This document shows, piece by piece, positions 48,052 through 59,124 of a DNA stretch of 64,000 bases. The notes beneath the pieces are model-generated. The model was not told where the DNA came from. It was given only the letters and a program-made list of their open reading frames with translations, and made no database searches. This DNA comes from Melampsora larici-populina 98AG31 (lineage: Eukaryota; Basidiomycota; Pucciniomycetes; Pucciniales; Melampsoraceae). The stretch lies in contig NW_006768844.1 in assembly GCF_000204055.1 (NCBI RefSeq), positions 124,001 to 188,000 of the forward strand, given 5' to 3'. The position numbers and the translations under genes were made by a program. Numbering within the stretch: position 1 is the stretch's first letter; the number at the start of each line of letters is the position of its first letter.

Positions 48052-48816
48052 CCCAACTTGTGATCACTATGTTCGATAGGGCAGGCTGAGCTAGAAATCT
48101 TGCCGCACGCTCATTGCAAAGAGGACGGGGCCTCTCGTCAATTCCGGAGGGGCGATGACTGACAACGATGGTCCAAGTTCGAATTTCGGGAGATCAGCAT
48201 GTGGATCTATTGGCAAGCCTCTCCTTCCAGTCCCGGTCAGTCAACCTCAGTGAGCCAGCAATCCATCTATGGTCCAGTTGATAGATCTTTTTCGATGACA
48301 AGCGACATGGCTGGCTACCTGTTCAGACATCACCACTATCAAATCACTGAACCGACAGGCAAGACCCAAAGGCGAATCAAGTCAAACGAAACAAGAAGAC
48401 TCTAGGCATGACGTCGAATCAGGTCAAGCCACAACTCACAAAAACCACCATGTTGTTTGATGAATCCAATGCAAACCATCAGAAAGGTTCGAGTCCTCTG
48501 TTCCCGCCCGCCAGAGCCATCTCACTTAGCGTTAATGACGATCGATCGACTTGACAAGGGCCCGATGTGTCAATATGATTGTGTTGGTCACTGAGCGCCA
48601 TCTTCAATACAAGACCGAGAGGCAGGTCAGCGCACAGCCTGGTTTATTGCGTTCCGGACCACCTTTGCCTCCGTCGGAATGGCGGTGGGTAGCGGTCGCG
48701 AAAGCAGTGGTCTTCTTGGTGGGCAAACGGTGAGGGACATATCGACTCAAACGCTCCGTCAAAGGCGATGGCTCAGCTTACCTTACGAACGAGTAACTCA
48801 CAGGGGCCGAGTAAAG

Positions 48817-48822
48817 TATAAA
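48817..48822 (+). promoter_or_regulatory. TATA box of paralogue B
   Basis: TATAAA in the context AAAGTATAAAACCACCC, about 350 bp before the ATG at 49172; mirrors the position of the TATA box of paralogue A. Confidence 0.6.
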
Positions 48823-49171
48823 ACCACCCACCCTCTGTGCCTTTCGTCTTCCTGTCTTCATCCCTCAGATCGACCTCTACTTCTACAGCTCTTATCATCT
48901 CCAACCTTTAGTCCTGGTGACTTCTATAATTCCTGTCCAATAACAACTGCCAAACCGAACTTCTTATCGCCCTAACAAGCCCAAATACCTATCTCTCACT
49001 GATCTTCGTGCTAGCCACCTCCATAATTCCTTTCAGCTTGCCTTCAAAATCATATAACACACCATCTTCATAATCTCATCCATCACCACTAGATCCCGGC
49101 GATCTTTTCTCATTTTCCTGACTTAATTCTTCGGCCCTACTTCAACCCTCTTCAATACATCTTTCTCCGAC

Positions 49172-50987
49172 ATGAAGTTATCATCCGTAGCTATCTCTGC
49201 TTCTGCCTTGGCTTTGACCGCGTCGGCAGCTATCGTCCCGTTACAGTCCCCTACCAGCATCAAATCCAGATCAACTCATCATGACGAACACAATCGGGAC
49301 CATCGCCCCGCAAAGCCACTCATGAACATGCGTCAGAAGGAGAGCCGAAGAAGCCGCATCCGGTAAGCTTTTGTCTCGTTTTTTTGTTCTTTTCACAAGA
49401 TGCTCACCCATTTGATTGATGTGTGGTAGATCAATGTACCTCGACAACAACCGCCACATTCACGGATCTGACGTTGTCGTGGAGTCTTATCGCGGACATG
49501 GACACGATACAGTGGCCATACCTCTTCATCATCACTCGGTCGAATACGTTGAAGGCCGGGTTCATCGCGATCACAAGCGTTCAACTTATCACACTTATCT
49601 CCCAGGAGCTCCTTATACCGAGATAACACAGGTCAGAACTCATAGACCCAAAGTTACTGTAATCAATGAATACGTACCTGGTCGTGCTCACACAAGTATC
49701 CATGAAGTGAGTCACAAGAATTTCTCTAGACGAGGATCTCAGCTGATGATTTCGTTCCTTCTCCCAGCACGTTCACTATCGCCGCAAGTTCCAACATGGG
49801 TCACAAAGCTCAAATTCTCCCAAGCGGTTTTCCGTCAAGCACGGTAAGCCGGGGAAATCTGCTTCGCGAAAGGGAGACTCAGAGGCAAATATGAGTGACT
49901 CCAAGAAACAGAAGCACTCAAAGGACTCTTCTGATTCCGAGCTCGTGTCCAAGAAACAATCGCATGGAAAATCCGCTAAAGCCAACAAAAAGTCTGGAAA
50001 ACCAAGTCGTCAGTAACTCCATTGTCTTATTTATGCGACGACTCCTTCTTTCTTACCCGCATCTGTATCTAGACCTATCCCAGCGTTCGCTCGTGGACCC
50101 TGCTACCATTACTCAGAGCGGTGTACCTGGATTTATCGAAGTTGCGACACCTCTCTTCAAATCGGCCCTTGCTAAGGCCATCTCCGGTCTCACGTATTCC
50201 ATGGGAAACGGAAGTACTTTTGATCTCGGTACATCAAATACCCAGTCTACACAATTCTTCATGTCCCCAATGAACACAACCAACGGTCAAATGGTATATC
50301 GACTACGCATACCAATCCTTGATAGCTCAGCCTTCGAGACTGTCGATCACTGTGCCACATTTGCCATCTCGCCACCTGGTCCTCTTTCTCTCAAAAAATG
50401 TGGCCCTGTTCCTGGATGTTCTCAACGTACGCGCTGTTCTGCTTCTTTTTTCGCTGTATATACTGACGCCTCTTTCGACAGTCTTTTCCTACGATTTGAA
50501 TACTGGAAAGCTTCAACCTATCTATGGTATTGCGGAAGATGATTCGAACTCCAACTCTACATCTCAAGCCACAAATTCAAGCTCTTCTTCATCCTCAGGC
50601 ACATATCGTATGACTCAAATGGGATCGTCCATGAACTCAACCTCAATGTCAAACTCTTCCACATCATCTGACGTCTCCAATTCAACTATGTCTATGTCCT
50701 CTAACACGACAGCCCCATCAATGGAGTCAAATGCGTATCAAAATGCGGTCAATGCGTCTTCAGCTTCTGGTAACATGACGAGCCCCTCGCAAAATGGGAC
50801 AACCCAGAGTAACACGACGAGTGGAACTCAGAGATTTGCATCAAACAACAACCCTTCATCATCAAACGCACCCTCATCCCCATCAGACGATACTCCTGCA
50901 GCTGGTACAGTCCTTTACTTTGTCCCTGCACAAGGATTCTATCAACCACCGGGAACCATTGATGAGCTCCCCAAGAGTAACAAATGA
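49172..50987 (+). CDS. Secreted protein, paralogue B of a head-to-head pair
   Basis: Exons 49172-49362, 49430-49706, 49768-50008, 50073-50426, 50482-50987; 522 aa. Same layout as paralogue A: signal peptide MKLSSVAISASALALTASA (identical), NNRHIHGSDVVVESYRGHG, then only one YVPGRAHTSIHE unit, the Lys/Ser-rich segment (SDSKKQKHSKDSSDSE), the cysteine-containing domain (SGVPGFIEVATPLFKSALAK, DHCATFAISPPGPLS, KKCGPVPGCSQ then LFSYD) and a Ser/Thr/Asn-rich tail with VLYFVPAQGFYQPP. It ends about 140 residues earlier than A, without the Asp-rich tail. The end of exon 3 uses a GTCAGT donor as in A. Function unknown; secretion and heavy N-glycosylation potential suggest a cell-surface or host-facing protein. 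Confidence 0.85.
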
Positions 50988-53723
50988 TCTGGCTCTTTGG
51001 TATTTGTGCAGGATTTTCTCTTGCCTGGTATAGAATTCTGTAGTTATCTATGTCTCTAGTTATGTATGATTTAATCTATTGGGCAACTCTTTTCTCCTTG
51101 GATTTGATTTGTTCTACTTTTCTCTTTCAACTTGGGATCTCATTTCGTGTTTTGTAATTGGTTGATACGTTGTGTTGAACACAGTGATGTAATCTTTATT
51201 TATCTGAAATCCTATTGAATATCGTTATCTATCCTTGCGTGATCTGTTTCAGATCAGCATTGTGCTCTATTGACCCATGGCGAATGGTGGGTTTTCCTCG
51301 TCTATATTAGACTTAAGCAGGTGTTTTGTGATGTCATTCACCGTTCAAAGCAGCAAGGGACTTGGTCATCTTTTCTATTTTGCTATGTCGATAAAGCCTG
51401 TTGATGATAGCAATAGCAGTCCAGCTTGAAGTTCAGTGATCCCATAGTTGATGTGCAATTGAGACTTTGACTTCGAGTGCAATTCCGTGACATCATCTGT
51501 GTCTTTGAGCTGCTTATGAAAGTTGATTCACTTTTTTGTTATTGATTGGATTACTGACCTGTGAATCAACCGAGCTTGAAATTTTCTTCCTAATATCACC
51601 ACTCCCTTTACAAACCACTGTAAGAGGTCTCATGTCAGGCTGGTAGTAGTACCACACTAATGTCGAGTTGCAGTACATACCGCTGATTACCGTTGATCAG
51701 TCACAGCTCTTATATATACACTGATATTTTCGATTGATTGGTCTTTCATCATTTGTAACTTCAATATCCCAAGACAAAGGTCCATTTACTTGCAAAACAG
51801 CAAGGATTAGGGCTTTAAAACTTTGAAATTTGACCATTGAAAAAGATTCAAAAAGGAGATGGTTTGATTGTCAATCACAACTCAAGTCCTTGATCGACAT
51901 TGATCAGGGTCGAGATGCTTCAAGTGTTTATGTAACCAAAAATTGATGGATTTGAGAAATACAATTATATAAAAATATTTGTGTCAGGCTCAGAATATGA
52001 GCATGAGGACGAAATGAATTTGAGTAGTGACTTATCCGGAATATGAGAATAGAAGTAAATTAGACGAGATATGTTGGAAAATATATATTATAGATAAGAG
52101 ATGAAATGGGATGAATATCCAATCAATATTCAAACTGTCAAATTGACAATGGCACATTGGACGTTTCTTCTTTTTCCATCAAAACAAGTGATTAAGTCCC
52201 CTATTTATATCACTAGAACAGTCTTTTCTCTAGAATGGATCTATGATGGATTTTTGTCCCTCTTATTGATTTTAGCAGTTTGGTGCTGTTGAAAATTATT
52301 ATTTACTATGGCGGAGAAAGTTGAGGTCTCAGTCAGAGAAGCAGTCTTTTCACAAGTTCAGGAATTTGTGCATCACTCTAGGGTCCGGGATGAGGTATCA
52401 ATAAGTCTCAGTCTATGCAGCTAGTGAAGGGGATGTCAGGAGCTTGATAAGGAATGTATGGGTGTGGGTGTTGGTTTGATGTGCTTTGGAGATATAAACT
52501 TTTGTTGTAGTGACAGATGAGCAGACAAGTTATGTACAAGCAATCACAAATACTATTCTTTGCGCAGTGCGGCCCATGTTGCACATGATGTGGGGTGTAT
52601 GGCGCAATTTGACAAAAGTGACCCAAAACCGTACATGCAACTTTTGTCAGCATGTGTGGAAAAGTCGGGACTTGCTTATCAAACATCCTTAGAGGAAACA
52701 ATGAAACAAATTCTTCAGAAATCACATCAAACATCTTTGGATGAGTAGTGAACCATGACTTGACTCTCCCTGCTAAACCCCTCAGCGCAAACCACGGGTG
52801 CTGGACGCGAACTCCAAAGGTGCCGGATCTGAATGGTCGACCACCTGCATACGGAATGCCGATCGGCGGGATTTGTGCCATTTGATACAAGCAGTAATTG
52901 TCCATTAGGTGGGGATACTCAATAGCCATGGAAGTAGAATAGGAGGCAGGGACCCATCGTGATCTCGCAGGAAGAGACATTTTCGAGGTGAAAGAAGCCT
53001 TGAACTCAATATTTGTTCTATTTCATCTGTTAGACCATATAGCCTACACCGAATACCTTACGTGCCTGCCCCTTATTTTGTTCCGCCATTCCGGAAATGC
53101 ATACTCCGATTTCCACATCTTCACGGAGCGATCCCACAAATTCAGTAAGGATCATCGTAATTATCGTATAAATATTCAATAACTCAATCTGTATATATCA
53201 ATACATAGGTCAAAAGAAAGCGATAAAGGGGATTGTGAAAAGTTATGGGTGATGTGAAATGGTGACCTGTTTAGTAAATGCGTGTATAGTTCAACTACAG
53301 ATTGCCAAATGTGCAGGCTATAATATATATGAAGCTATGTGAGCTCGCTTGGGGTGTTTTCTTATCAAGTTGAATGAGTTACAAATTTGTATTCAGATTA
53401 AACGAATAGGCTTATACAATGGTACGTAAACGGTAAGCTACGGTAAGGAAGACTTCTCTTAAACTTCCGTTAACCAAACTCCGATCGATCGGCGAAAAAT
53501 ATGCGGGGTGATTGGAAAAAAACTGAGGACGGAGATCATTTGAGAAATTAAAACAACCATTCCTCTCTTGCAATCCTTATAAGACCCCAACGCGCTCAAA
53601 GACATTCCTAAACATTCCCTTCTCCTACTTTGAATCTCATTCTTATAATAATCCTTCCTTCAACTTTTCATTCTAGTCTCCTCTCGTAACCTTTTTTCAC
53701 AAAACTCATTCTTCACATTAATA
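50988..53723. other. Intergenic with one doubtful ORF
   Basis: Contains the minus-strand frame 52408-52980 (separate entry). Other parts (50988-52300, 52990-53560) show no coding signal. The last about 160 bases are CT-rich (TCCTTCAACTTTTCATTC and similar) and probably the FKBP12 promoter and leader. Confidence 0.5.
52408..52980 (-). CDS. Hypothetical 190-aa ORF, doubtful
   Basis: An uninterrupted minus-strand frame from an ATG at 52980. The first about 110 residues (SLPARSRWVPASYSTSM, IPPIGIPYAGGRPFRSG, VQHPWFALRGLAGRVKSW) look protein-like; the rest is rich in His, Cys and Pro and looks less so. No signal peptide, no recognised family. The plus strand is also partly open over 52510-52748, so coding on this strand is uncertain. 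It may be a gene fragment. Confidence 0.3.
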   Translation of the reverse strand: MSLPARSRWVPASYSTSMAIEYPHLMDNYCLYQMAQIPPIGIPYAGGRPFRSGTFGVRVQHPWFALRGLAGRVKSWFTTHPKMFDVISEEFVSLFPLRMFDKQVPTFPHMLTKVACTVLGHFCQIAPYTPHHVQHGPHCAKNSICDCLYITCLLICHYNKSLYLQSTSNQHPHPYIPYQAPDIPFTSCID

Positions 53724-54648
53724 ATGGCAGAACGGTGAGTTCCATTTGATTGGATTGTACCTTTTCATTTCTGTCTACTTATCTTCGAAACTTTATCATT
53801 GACGTTTCCTGCTCAATGTTCCTGTTCTTCGCTCAGTGTTTCTATCCAATCCATCAAAGTGAGTTGATTCTGCCAGTCAAGACTTCTATCTCAACCCCAA
53901 TTTCTACAATGTCTTCAAACCGGAAGGACCTTCATTGCGTATCTCTCAAACTCTGCTGGTGTTTGCCGCTGTGTTGTCATTTATCGGACTTTGGCTGATC
54001 GATATCACCGAATACCTTCCCTCTTGTCTACTGTCTCATCATCAAGGACGGCGATGGCCAAAACTTCCCTAAATCTGGAGATAGGGTACAGATCCATTAC
54101 ACTGGATGGTTAGAACGCGTGAATGGCACGAAATTCGACTCGTCGGTTGATCGTGGACGCGTGGGTGTTTGAATCTGTTTCTTCGATCCCCAAATTCTGT
54201 TTTGCTCATCGAAGACTAACCCTCAAATGCATTGTTTTTGACACTATCTTTAGCCTTTCGAGTGCCAAATCGGTGTGAAGCAAGTCATCCAGGCTTGGGA
54301 CGAAGGCGTGATGAGTTTAAGTTTGGGTCAAAAGGCTATCCTAAAATGCCCTCCTCATACGGTAAGTTTCTTCTCGATAACTTCTCGACGCTCACAACTG
54401 TTCAGATATTCTGACAATGTCACTCGAGACAACTTGTAGGCCTATGGAGAACAAGGTTATAAACCAATCATACCCCCAAATTCAACATTGTTCTTTGAGG
54501 TCGAACTTTTGAAAGTATGTCTGCAATCCCCTTTTTGTTCTCCCACATGACTTGGAGTCGAGCATCAACAGAAATCTCGCTCTCTGGATGATATTCTGAT
54601 CCTAATCTAATCTGTTTTCCCATCTGATCGTTCCTCTAGATAAATTAA
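53724..54648 (+). CDS. FPR1: FK506-binding protein, FKBP12-type peptidyl-prolyl cis-trans isomerase
   Basis: Exons 53724-53734 (11 nt), 53837-53858 (22 nt), 54047-54160, 54254-54361, 54440-54514, 54640-54648 (9 nt, last two codons and stop); 112 aa, the usual FKBP12 size. The protein begins [18 protein letters not shown] and carries the family motifs [68 protein letters not shown] and [10 protein letters not shown]. The drug-pocket residues (Tyr in HYTG, Asp in FDSS, Trp in AWDEG, Tyr in AYG, Phe in FFEVEL) are all in place, so it should bind FK506 and rapamycin like yeast Fpr1. The two tiny first exons were set by phase: exon 2 lies between TCAG and GTGAGT. Confidence 0.93.
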
Positions 54649-55196
54649 GTGTAATCTTAGCACTCAAATCTCTACTTTCCGAACATATTTCTTTCTTATT
54701 GCGTCTTTATAGCTTTTTTTTCATCTCCTTTTTTTTTGAAGTTTGAGCAGATTTCAGGTTACCTTTCATGGAGACTTTAGGCTTGATTTCGTTTAAAATC
54801 GAGTGTGATGATTGCTAATGTGTGTGTTATCAGTTTGTGTTTGTGTTTTGCTTTGAAAAACATCATTAAGCCTTTTTTATTATGAAGATTTGGGTGTGTT
54901 ACAAGATCCGAGAGAATCGTTTTACACCTTTCAAAATGTAAGTTCATTGAGCAAAAAATGTCTGAAATCACAGCACGTTGGTTTTTCTTTGAGAAGGATG
55001 CATCACACGTTGTCTGAAAATCTATCTTCATTGCATATTATAAGGCAAGATTACCGCAGAACCTTGCTTGGTTCCAAGCTACAGACAGTCAGTGAGCAAC
55101 AAATATTGGAATCTTGATGGATAATTAGATTTTTGAACAGCTTAACTTCATGATAATGGTAAGAAGCCTGACCCGTTTCATAACCATGATACTAGC

Positions 55197-55310
55197 ACTT
55201 TTGTATCTCAAATGAAGTGATCTCCAAATTAGCCGTAGCTAAACTAGAAGTGGATGAAGCTCTTAAGAATACGCAACTCAAAGCAAGATTCAACAAACTA
55301 AGAAGGAACA
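55197..55310 (+). pseudogene. Coding fragment SNEVISKLAVAKLEVDEA, copy 1
   Basis: Plus-strand frame with a stop shortly after an Arg-rich end (RFNKLRRNRCAR). About 60 bp of it are nearly repeated at 62065-62125, where the same frame reads SNEVITKVAIAELEVDQA. Changes are mostly at sites that keep similar residues, as in protein-coding sequence, but no gene model could be built around either copy. Confidence 0.4.
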
Positions 55311-56025
55311 GATGCGCGAGATGATACTTGAACAGAGCTCCGAGCCCTGGTACAGAAAACATGTGAACAAAAAGTGTTTGTACCCTTACATCATCTCTTT
55401 GCATTGATCTAAAATTTGGTTTCCGTTCATCTACGTCAAAAACCACAACAGCCCATGGCTGGACATCTTGAACCTGGAGTGCCACATGCAGTAGTGCCAC
55501 ACTTCCTGCAAGGATTCTGCTCATGACTATGAATGGAAAACAACATTCAAATCAGTCAGAGAATTCAGCGGCAATGTTAGACTAATGCATGCTCATACAA
55601 TCCCAACTTACGATCTCTTTCCGAATACTTCGACCGCCGTAGCTCTTCTTTGCAGAACGGTGTTGTCGGTACTACTGTCAATTATATGGCACAATAAGAC
55701 ACCATTGAGCATATAACACCAAAGCTATATACATCAAGACTTCACTCACATTGGGTCCTTTTGGAGTGGTGAGGTGGAGACAATGACTGTCATGTGGACA
55801 GGGAGGGAGGTAAGTATGAAAGAATGATTAAATCACATATCAGGAATCATGAGTCAACTGACTAGCCAGGGTAGCAGCAATTACTAATTGTAAAAAAAGC
55901 ATGATAGGTATTAATTTAGAGAGTAACGAGAAAACTTGGTTCTGAAGATTTGATTGTTGAGGTTTTATTGGTAAGATTGAATTGTTGAGATAGGTGATGA
56001 GGAGGACCAAGAATTAGTTGACCGG

Positions 56026-56034
56026 GGTTCTTAT
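56026..56034. repeat. Left copy of 9-bp target-site duplication
   Basis: GGTTCTTAT immediately outside the left terminus; the identical 9 bp follow the right terminus at 60817-60825. Confidence 0.8.
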
Positions 56035-56164
56035 TAAGCTTAACTAAGCCCCTCTAGCGCGTTCGCCGCGCCCTCGCAGAGGGGCTTACATCGGACTCGC
56101 GTTTCATGGCGGGAGAGCTCCAGAAATTAAGTGCCTTTATGTACTTTTCTGGAGCTCTCCTCAA
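56035..56164 (+). repeat. Left terminal inverted repeat of the two-gene element
   Basis: Matches the complement of 60661-60781 closely. Shared landmarks in order: AAGCTTAACTAAGCCCCTCT, GGACTCGCGTTTCATGGCGG, GAGAGCTCCAGAAATTAAGT, CCTTTATGTACTTTTCTGGA, GCTCTCCTCAA. Confidence 0.85.
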
Positions 56165-56167
56165 TTC

Positions 56168-56704
56168 CTCACCGTAGGATTTCTCAAGGTTCAGGTATGT
56201 TCTCCTTCATGAGGAGCTACACAACCTCGTACCACTTTCATCAACAACTGAGAGCTGTGACGCTTTCAGGAAACGTTGCGCAAATGGTTTCTTACGTCCT
56301 CCTGTAACAGCCTAAGCATGCCAGTACAGGCCTGTACTGGCCTTCACCGAGATTTGGATGTTTGGTCCTTCGCCGAAACTGCCGCCGAAATGGATAAAAG
56401 CTAAAACCCTTAAGATATTCATCAAAACCCTTGGATATCGAGGGACACTTATCCCGGTGGCGCGAGGTCCTTTATTGTTTTTACGAAGACGAAACCCTTG
56501 TGGTGTTTTGTCAAGAAATTGGTAGTTTCCGACGAAGCTGCCATTTCAGCCTCCTGGTCTGAAATAGCCAGCTACACATTGCAACAAACTGGAAATCCGT
56601 TTTGAATACCCTTACTTCCAACAAATCTTGCTGAAAGTGGTACGAGGTTGTGTAGCTTCTCATGAAGCTACACATATCTGAACCTTGAGAAATCCCACAA
56701 TGAG
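56168..56704. mobile_element. Nested 537-bp TIR element inside the left terminus
   Basis: Inverted repeats of 73 bp at 56168-56240 and 56632-56704; shared sequence includes GGATTTCTCAAGGTTCAG, AGCTACACAACCTCGTACCA and CTTTCA. It splits the outer TIR: sequence that is continuous at the right end (CCTCAAATACAGCTATTCC) is broken here between CCTCAA and CTGTTCC. No ORF of note. The target duplication could not be fixed. Confidence 0.75.
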
Positions 56705-56913
56705 TACTACTGTTCCATTATATGTTGGACATCGAGAAAAAATGAAAAAGTTGAAATTTCAAATTTGGACTCAACCTAAGCATATAGCCTATGGGTTTGG
56801 GGCTACAAGCATTTGGGTAAATTCAACACCCACTCGTATTCCACACAAATTCGTGTATTGCTCAGTCTTCATTCAATCTTCAACCTTGGTCAATTCAAAT
56901 CAGAATATAGAAG

Positions 56914-58044
56914 ATGGGTTATAAATATTATGCACCTCAGATCAAGAGTCGACATCATCACAAAAGTGTCACTGGAGTTGATCTCGCAACCGCTCGAATT
57001 CACCTCGAAACTAATGTGTCCAGGCAATCCATCTCACGCTGGAATGAAAAAGTTCGGCTCACAGGGTGTGTCGTCTCTGACCCAGCCACCTACAAGGTTC
57101 AAGGTCGAAATCCAATTTATGACGACGACGATCTGGTTGTTCTCCACGATGTTATTCAAGAGGATCCTACTCTCTACCTCGATGAGATCCAAGATATAAT
57201 GCATCAGCTGGTCAACAAGAAACCGTGCATTGCTAGCATAGCCAAAACCATCGAGAAAAAACTCAACTTTACTTTCAAGAAAGGTGGGACAGTCGATCCA
57301 CGCCAGTCACTTGAAATGCAAGGCATTTTCAGTAGACGCATAGGAGCTATGCCTTCACAATACATGGTCTTCCTAGGTGGGTTCCTTTTTTGTTATCTAT
57401 CAAGTTCATTTTGGTCTTTGTTCTGACCTGTTTGTTCACAGACGAGGTTGGAGCAAATGAGCGGGATATCTTTAGGAAATACATTCGATCTGAAAAAGGG
57501 ACCAGAGGGGAGAGATTGGTACACTCTTGACAGGGTGTTCATTGGACAATGTGCGGAGCAATTTGTGAGGATGGTTTCATTGCAGGTGCTGCAGTAGAAG
57601 GAGGTTTCAATCGAGAAAGATTTGAAGGGTTTCTCGAGTTCATATTGGTAAGCTTATCAATCCTTCCCTTAGATACTCCATCACACATTCCTCATGCCTT
57701 CATTACTCACTTGATGTTGTTGTGTCCAGTTACCTCAGATGAACGTGTATCCGGATCGAAACTCAGTTTTGATCATGGACAACTGCCCAATCCACAGACG
57801 AGGGAGAATCGGGGAGCTCTGCTTCAACGCTGGTGTCCTTCTCATCTACCTCCCTACTTATTCGCCAAACCTGAACCCGATTGAAAAATGCTGGAATGTT
57901 CTCAAGGCCTACCTTATACGAACAGGTGATTTTAGAAGGGCTGAGGATAAGGGCCAGTGTTTGACCGACACAGCTGTTGAGATTTTGACTGCCGTATTAA
58001 CAACATCTTTGATCCGAGGTTCTGGATACGCTCCTGGTGTCTAA
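56914..58044 (+). pseudogene. Tc1/mariner-superfamily DD34E transposase, interrupted by a stop
   Basis: Exons 56914-57376, 57442-57647, 57730-58044 with GT...AG introns. The N-terminal part holds helix-turn-helix DNA-binding segments (ATARIHLETNVSRQSISRWN; LDEIQDIMHQLVNKKPCIAS). The DDE domain has the first Asp in FLDEVGANERD, the second in LIMDNCPIH, and the Glu in YLPTYSPNLNPIEKCW; 34 residues separate the second Asp from the Glu, the DD34E spacing of Tc1-type enzymes. An in-frame TGA lies near 57528-57530, between RGERLVHS and QGVHWTMCGAIC, so this copy should not make full-length enzyme unless it is read through or the short GT...AG-bounded stretch around it is removed. Confidence 0.8.
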
Positions 58045-59124
58045 TCGGCTTGTTTTACACGTTTTTGACTTTCAACTTCTCAACCTTCACCTCTCAAATC
58101 TCAACTTTCAATTCGACTTACCCATCCAAGAACCAAATCAACAATTTACCACTATCATTACAATCATATCAAACAAAGAAAGAAAGCTTAATAAAATCAA
58201 ATTTGTTCAACTGGAAATCTTCAAATCATTCAAATCATTTCATCTTCAACTTTTATCAAGTTAACAACAGGCTATTCATATCATGATCAACCAGACTCAT
58301 ACCTCAACGCATCATAAACACTTGTCACTCTTTGAGTCTATGGTCTCAGAAAAGAAGACGAGATCGATTAAAGATCAGCAACTTTGAGGACGTTCATCGA
58401 CATCTCAATCGATCAATGGCGCCGACAACGCTCTGCGTCCAAATTCTTGATCTCTCAACACGGGCGGGTGTTCATCTATCTTGTGCTGGAATCAGACTTC
58501 GGTATCAAGAAAGCTCAATGGAGTTCCTAGGTTTCGCGGGCTCTGATAGAGCTTGACATGAGCTTCAGCACTTTTTCGAACATCAGAGCTTCTCTTCAAT
58601 CACAGATCTTTCAAAAAGACCTCGATTTCCTCGCTGTCTAATTGACTAATTAGTAATCCCAGTTGTACTTATAGTGAATCAGTTTTGTTGACTGTAGTTG
58701 TCCATTTTGATAGCTTTTTCTTTTTAGTGCGTTATGGAAGCAATTCACAAAAGCTCTTTGGAGCACCCTTTTTCTTAAACCAAGTCCCACTCTTGCCTCT
58801 TCTTGACGCCTCGATCTCAATCAATGATCTAAGACAACTTGGTGATTGATTGATCGATCACAATAAATGATCTAGGAGCACTTGGTGATTTATCGATTGA
58901 TCATGATTAATGATCCATACCCGAAAGCATCTGGGATTGTGGTGATTGAACGATTGCTGATACAGATCAAAAGTAGCTTCATTCATTACAGATTGATTCA
59001 TACATTATCTTACATTAATAAACTAAGGCTACATTTGTACTGTACATTACAAACATCGTTTCTTTTTGAAGACTTCATTACAAATAATCTTGTATTTTGG
59101 ATTCTACACAGTCAAAGATGCAAC
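58045..59124. other. Convergent spacer inside the two-gene element
   Basis: Holds no gene. Near 58822-58945 there are three diverged copies of a roughly 45-bp unit of the type AATGATCTAxGAGCACTTGG then TGATTGATCGATCA, a small tandem array. Confidence 0.5.

Larger units (their letters stand above)
47705..49171. promoter_or_regulatory. Shared divergent promoter region of the two secreted-protein paralogues
   Basis: 1467 bp between the two ATGs. Both genes have a TATAAA about 350 bp upstream of the ATG in their own orientation. The leader after each TATA is itself homologous (for example CCTGGTGACTT followed by TATAAT and AATAACAACT in both orientations), so the inverted duplication reaches through the leader into the promoter. 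The central part (about 48060-48800) is unique to the spacer. Confidence 0.7.
54649..56034. other. Intergenic, with a short segment duplicated at 62060
   Basis: No intact gene. A coding-looking plus-strand stretch near 55200-55310 (SNEVISKLAVAKLEVDEA...) has a diverged copy at about 62065-62130 (separate entry). The remaining frames are short. Confidence 0.5.
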
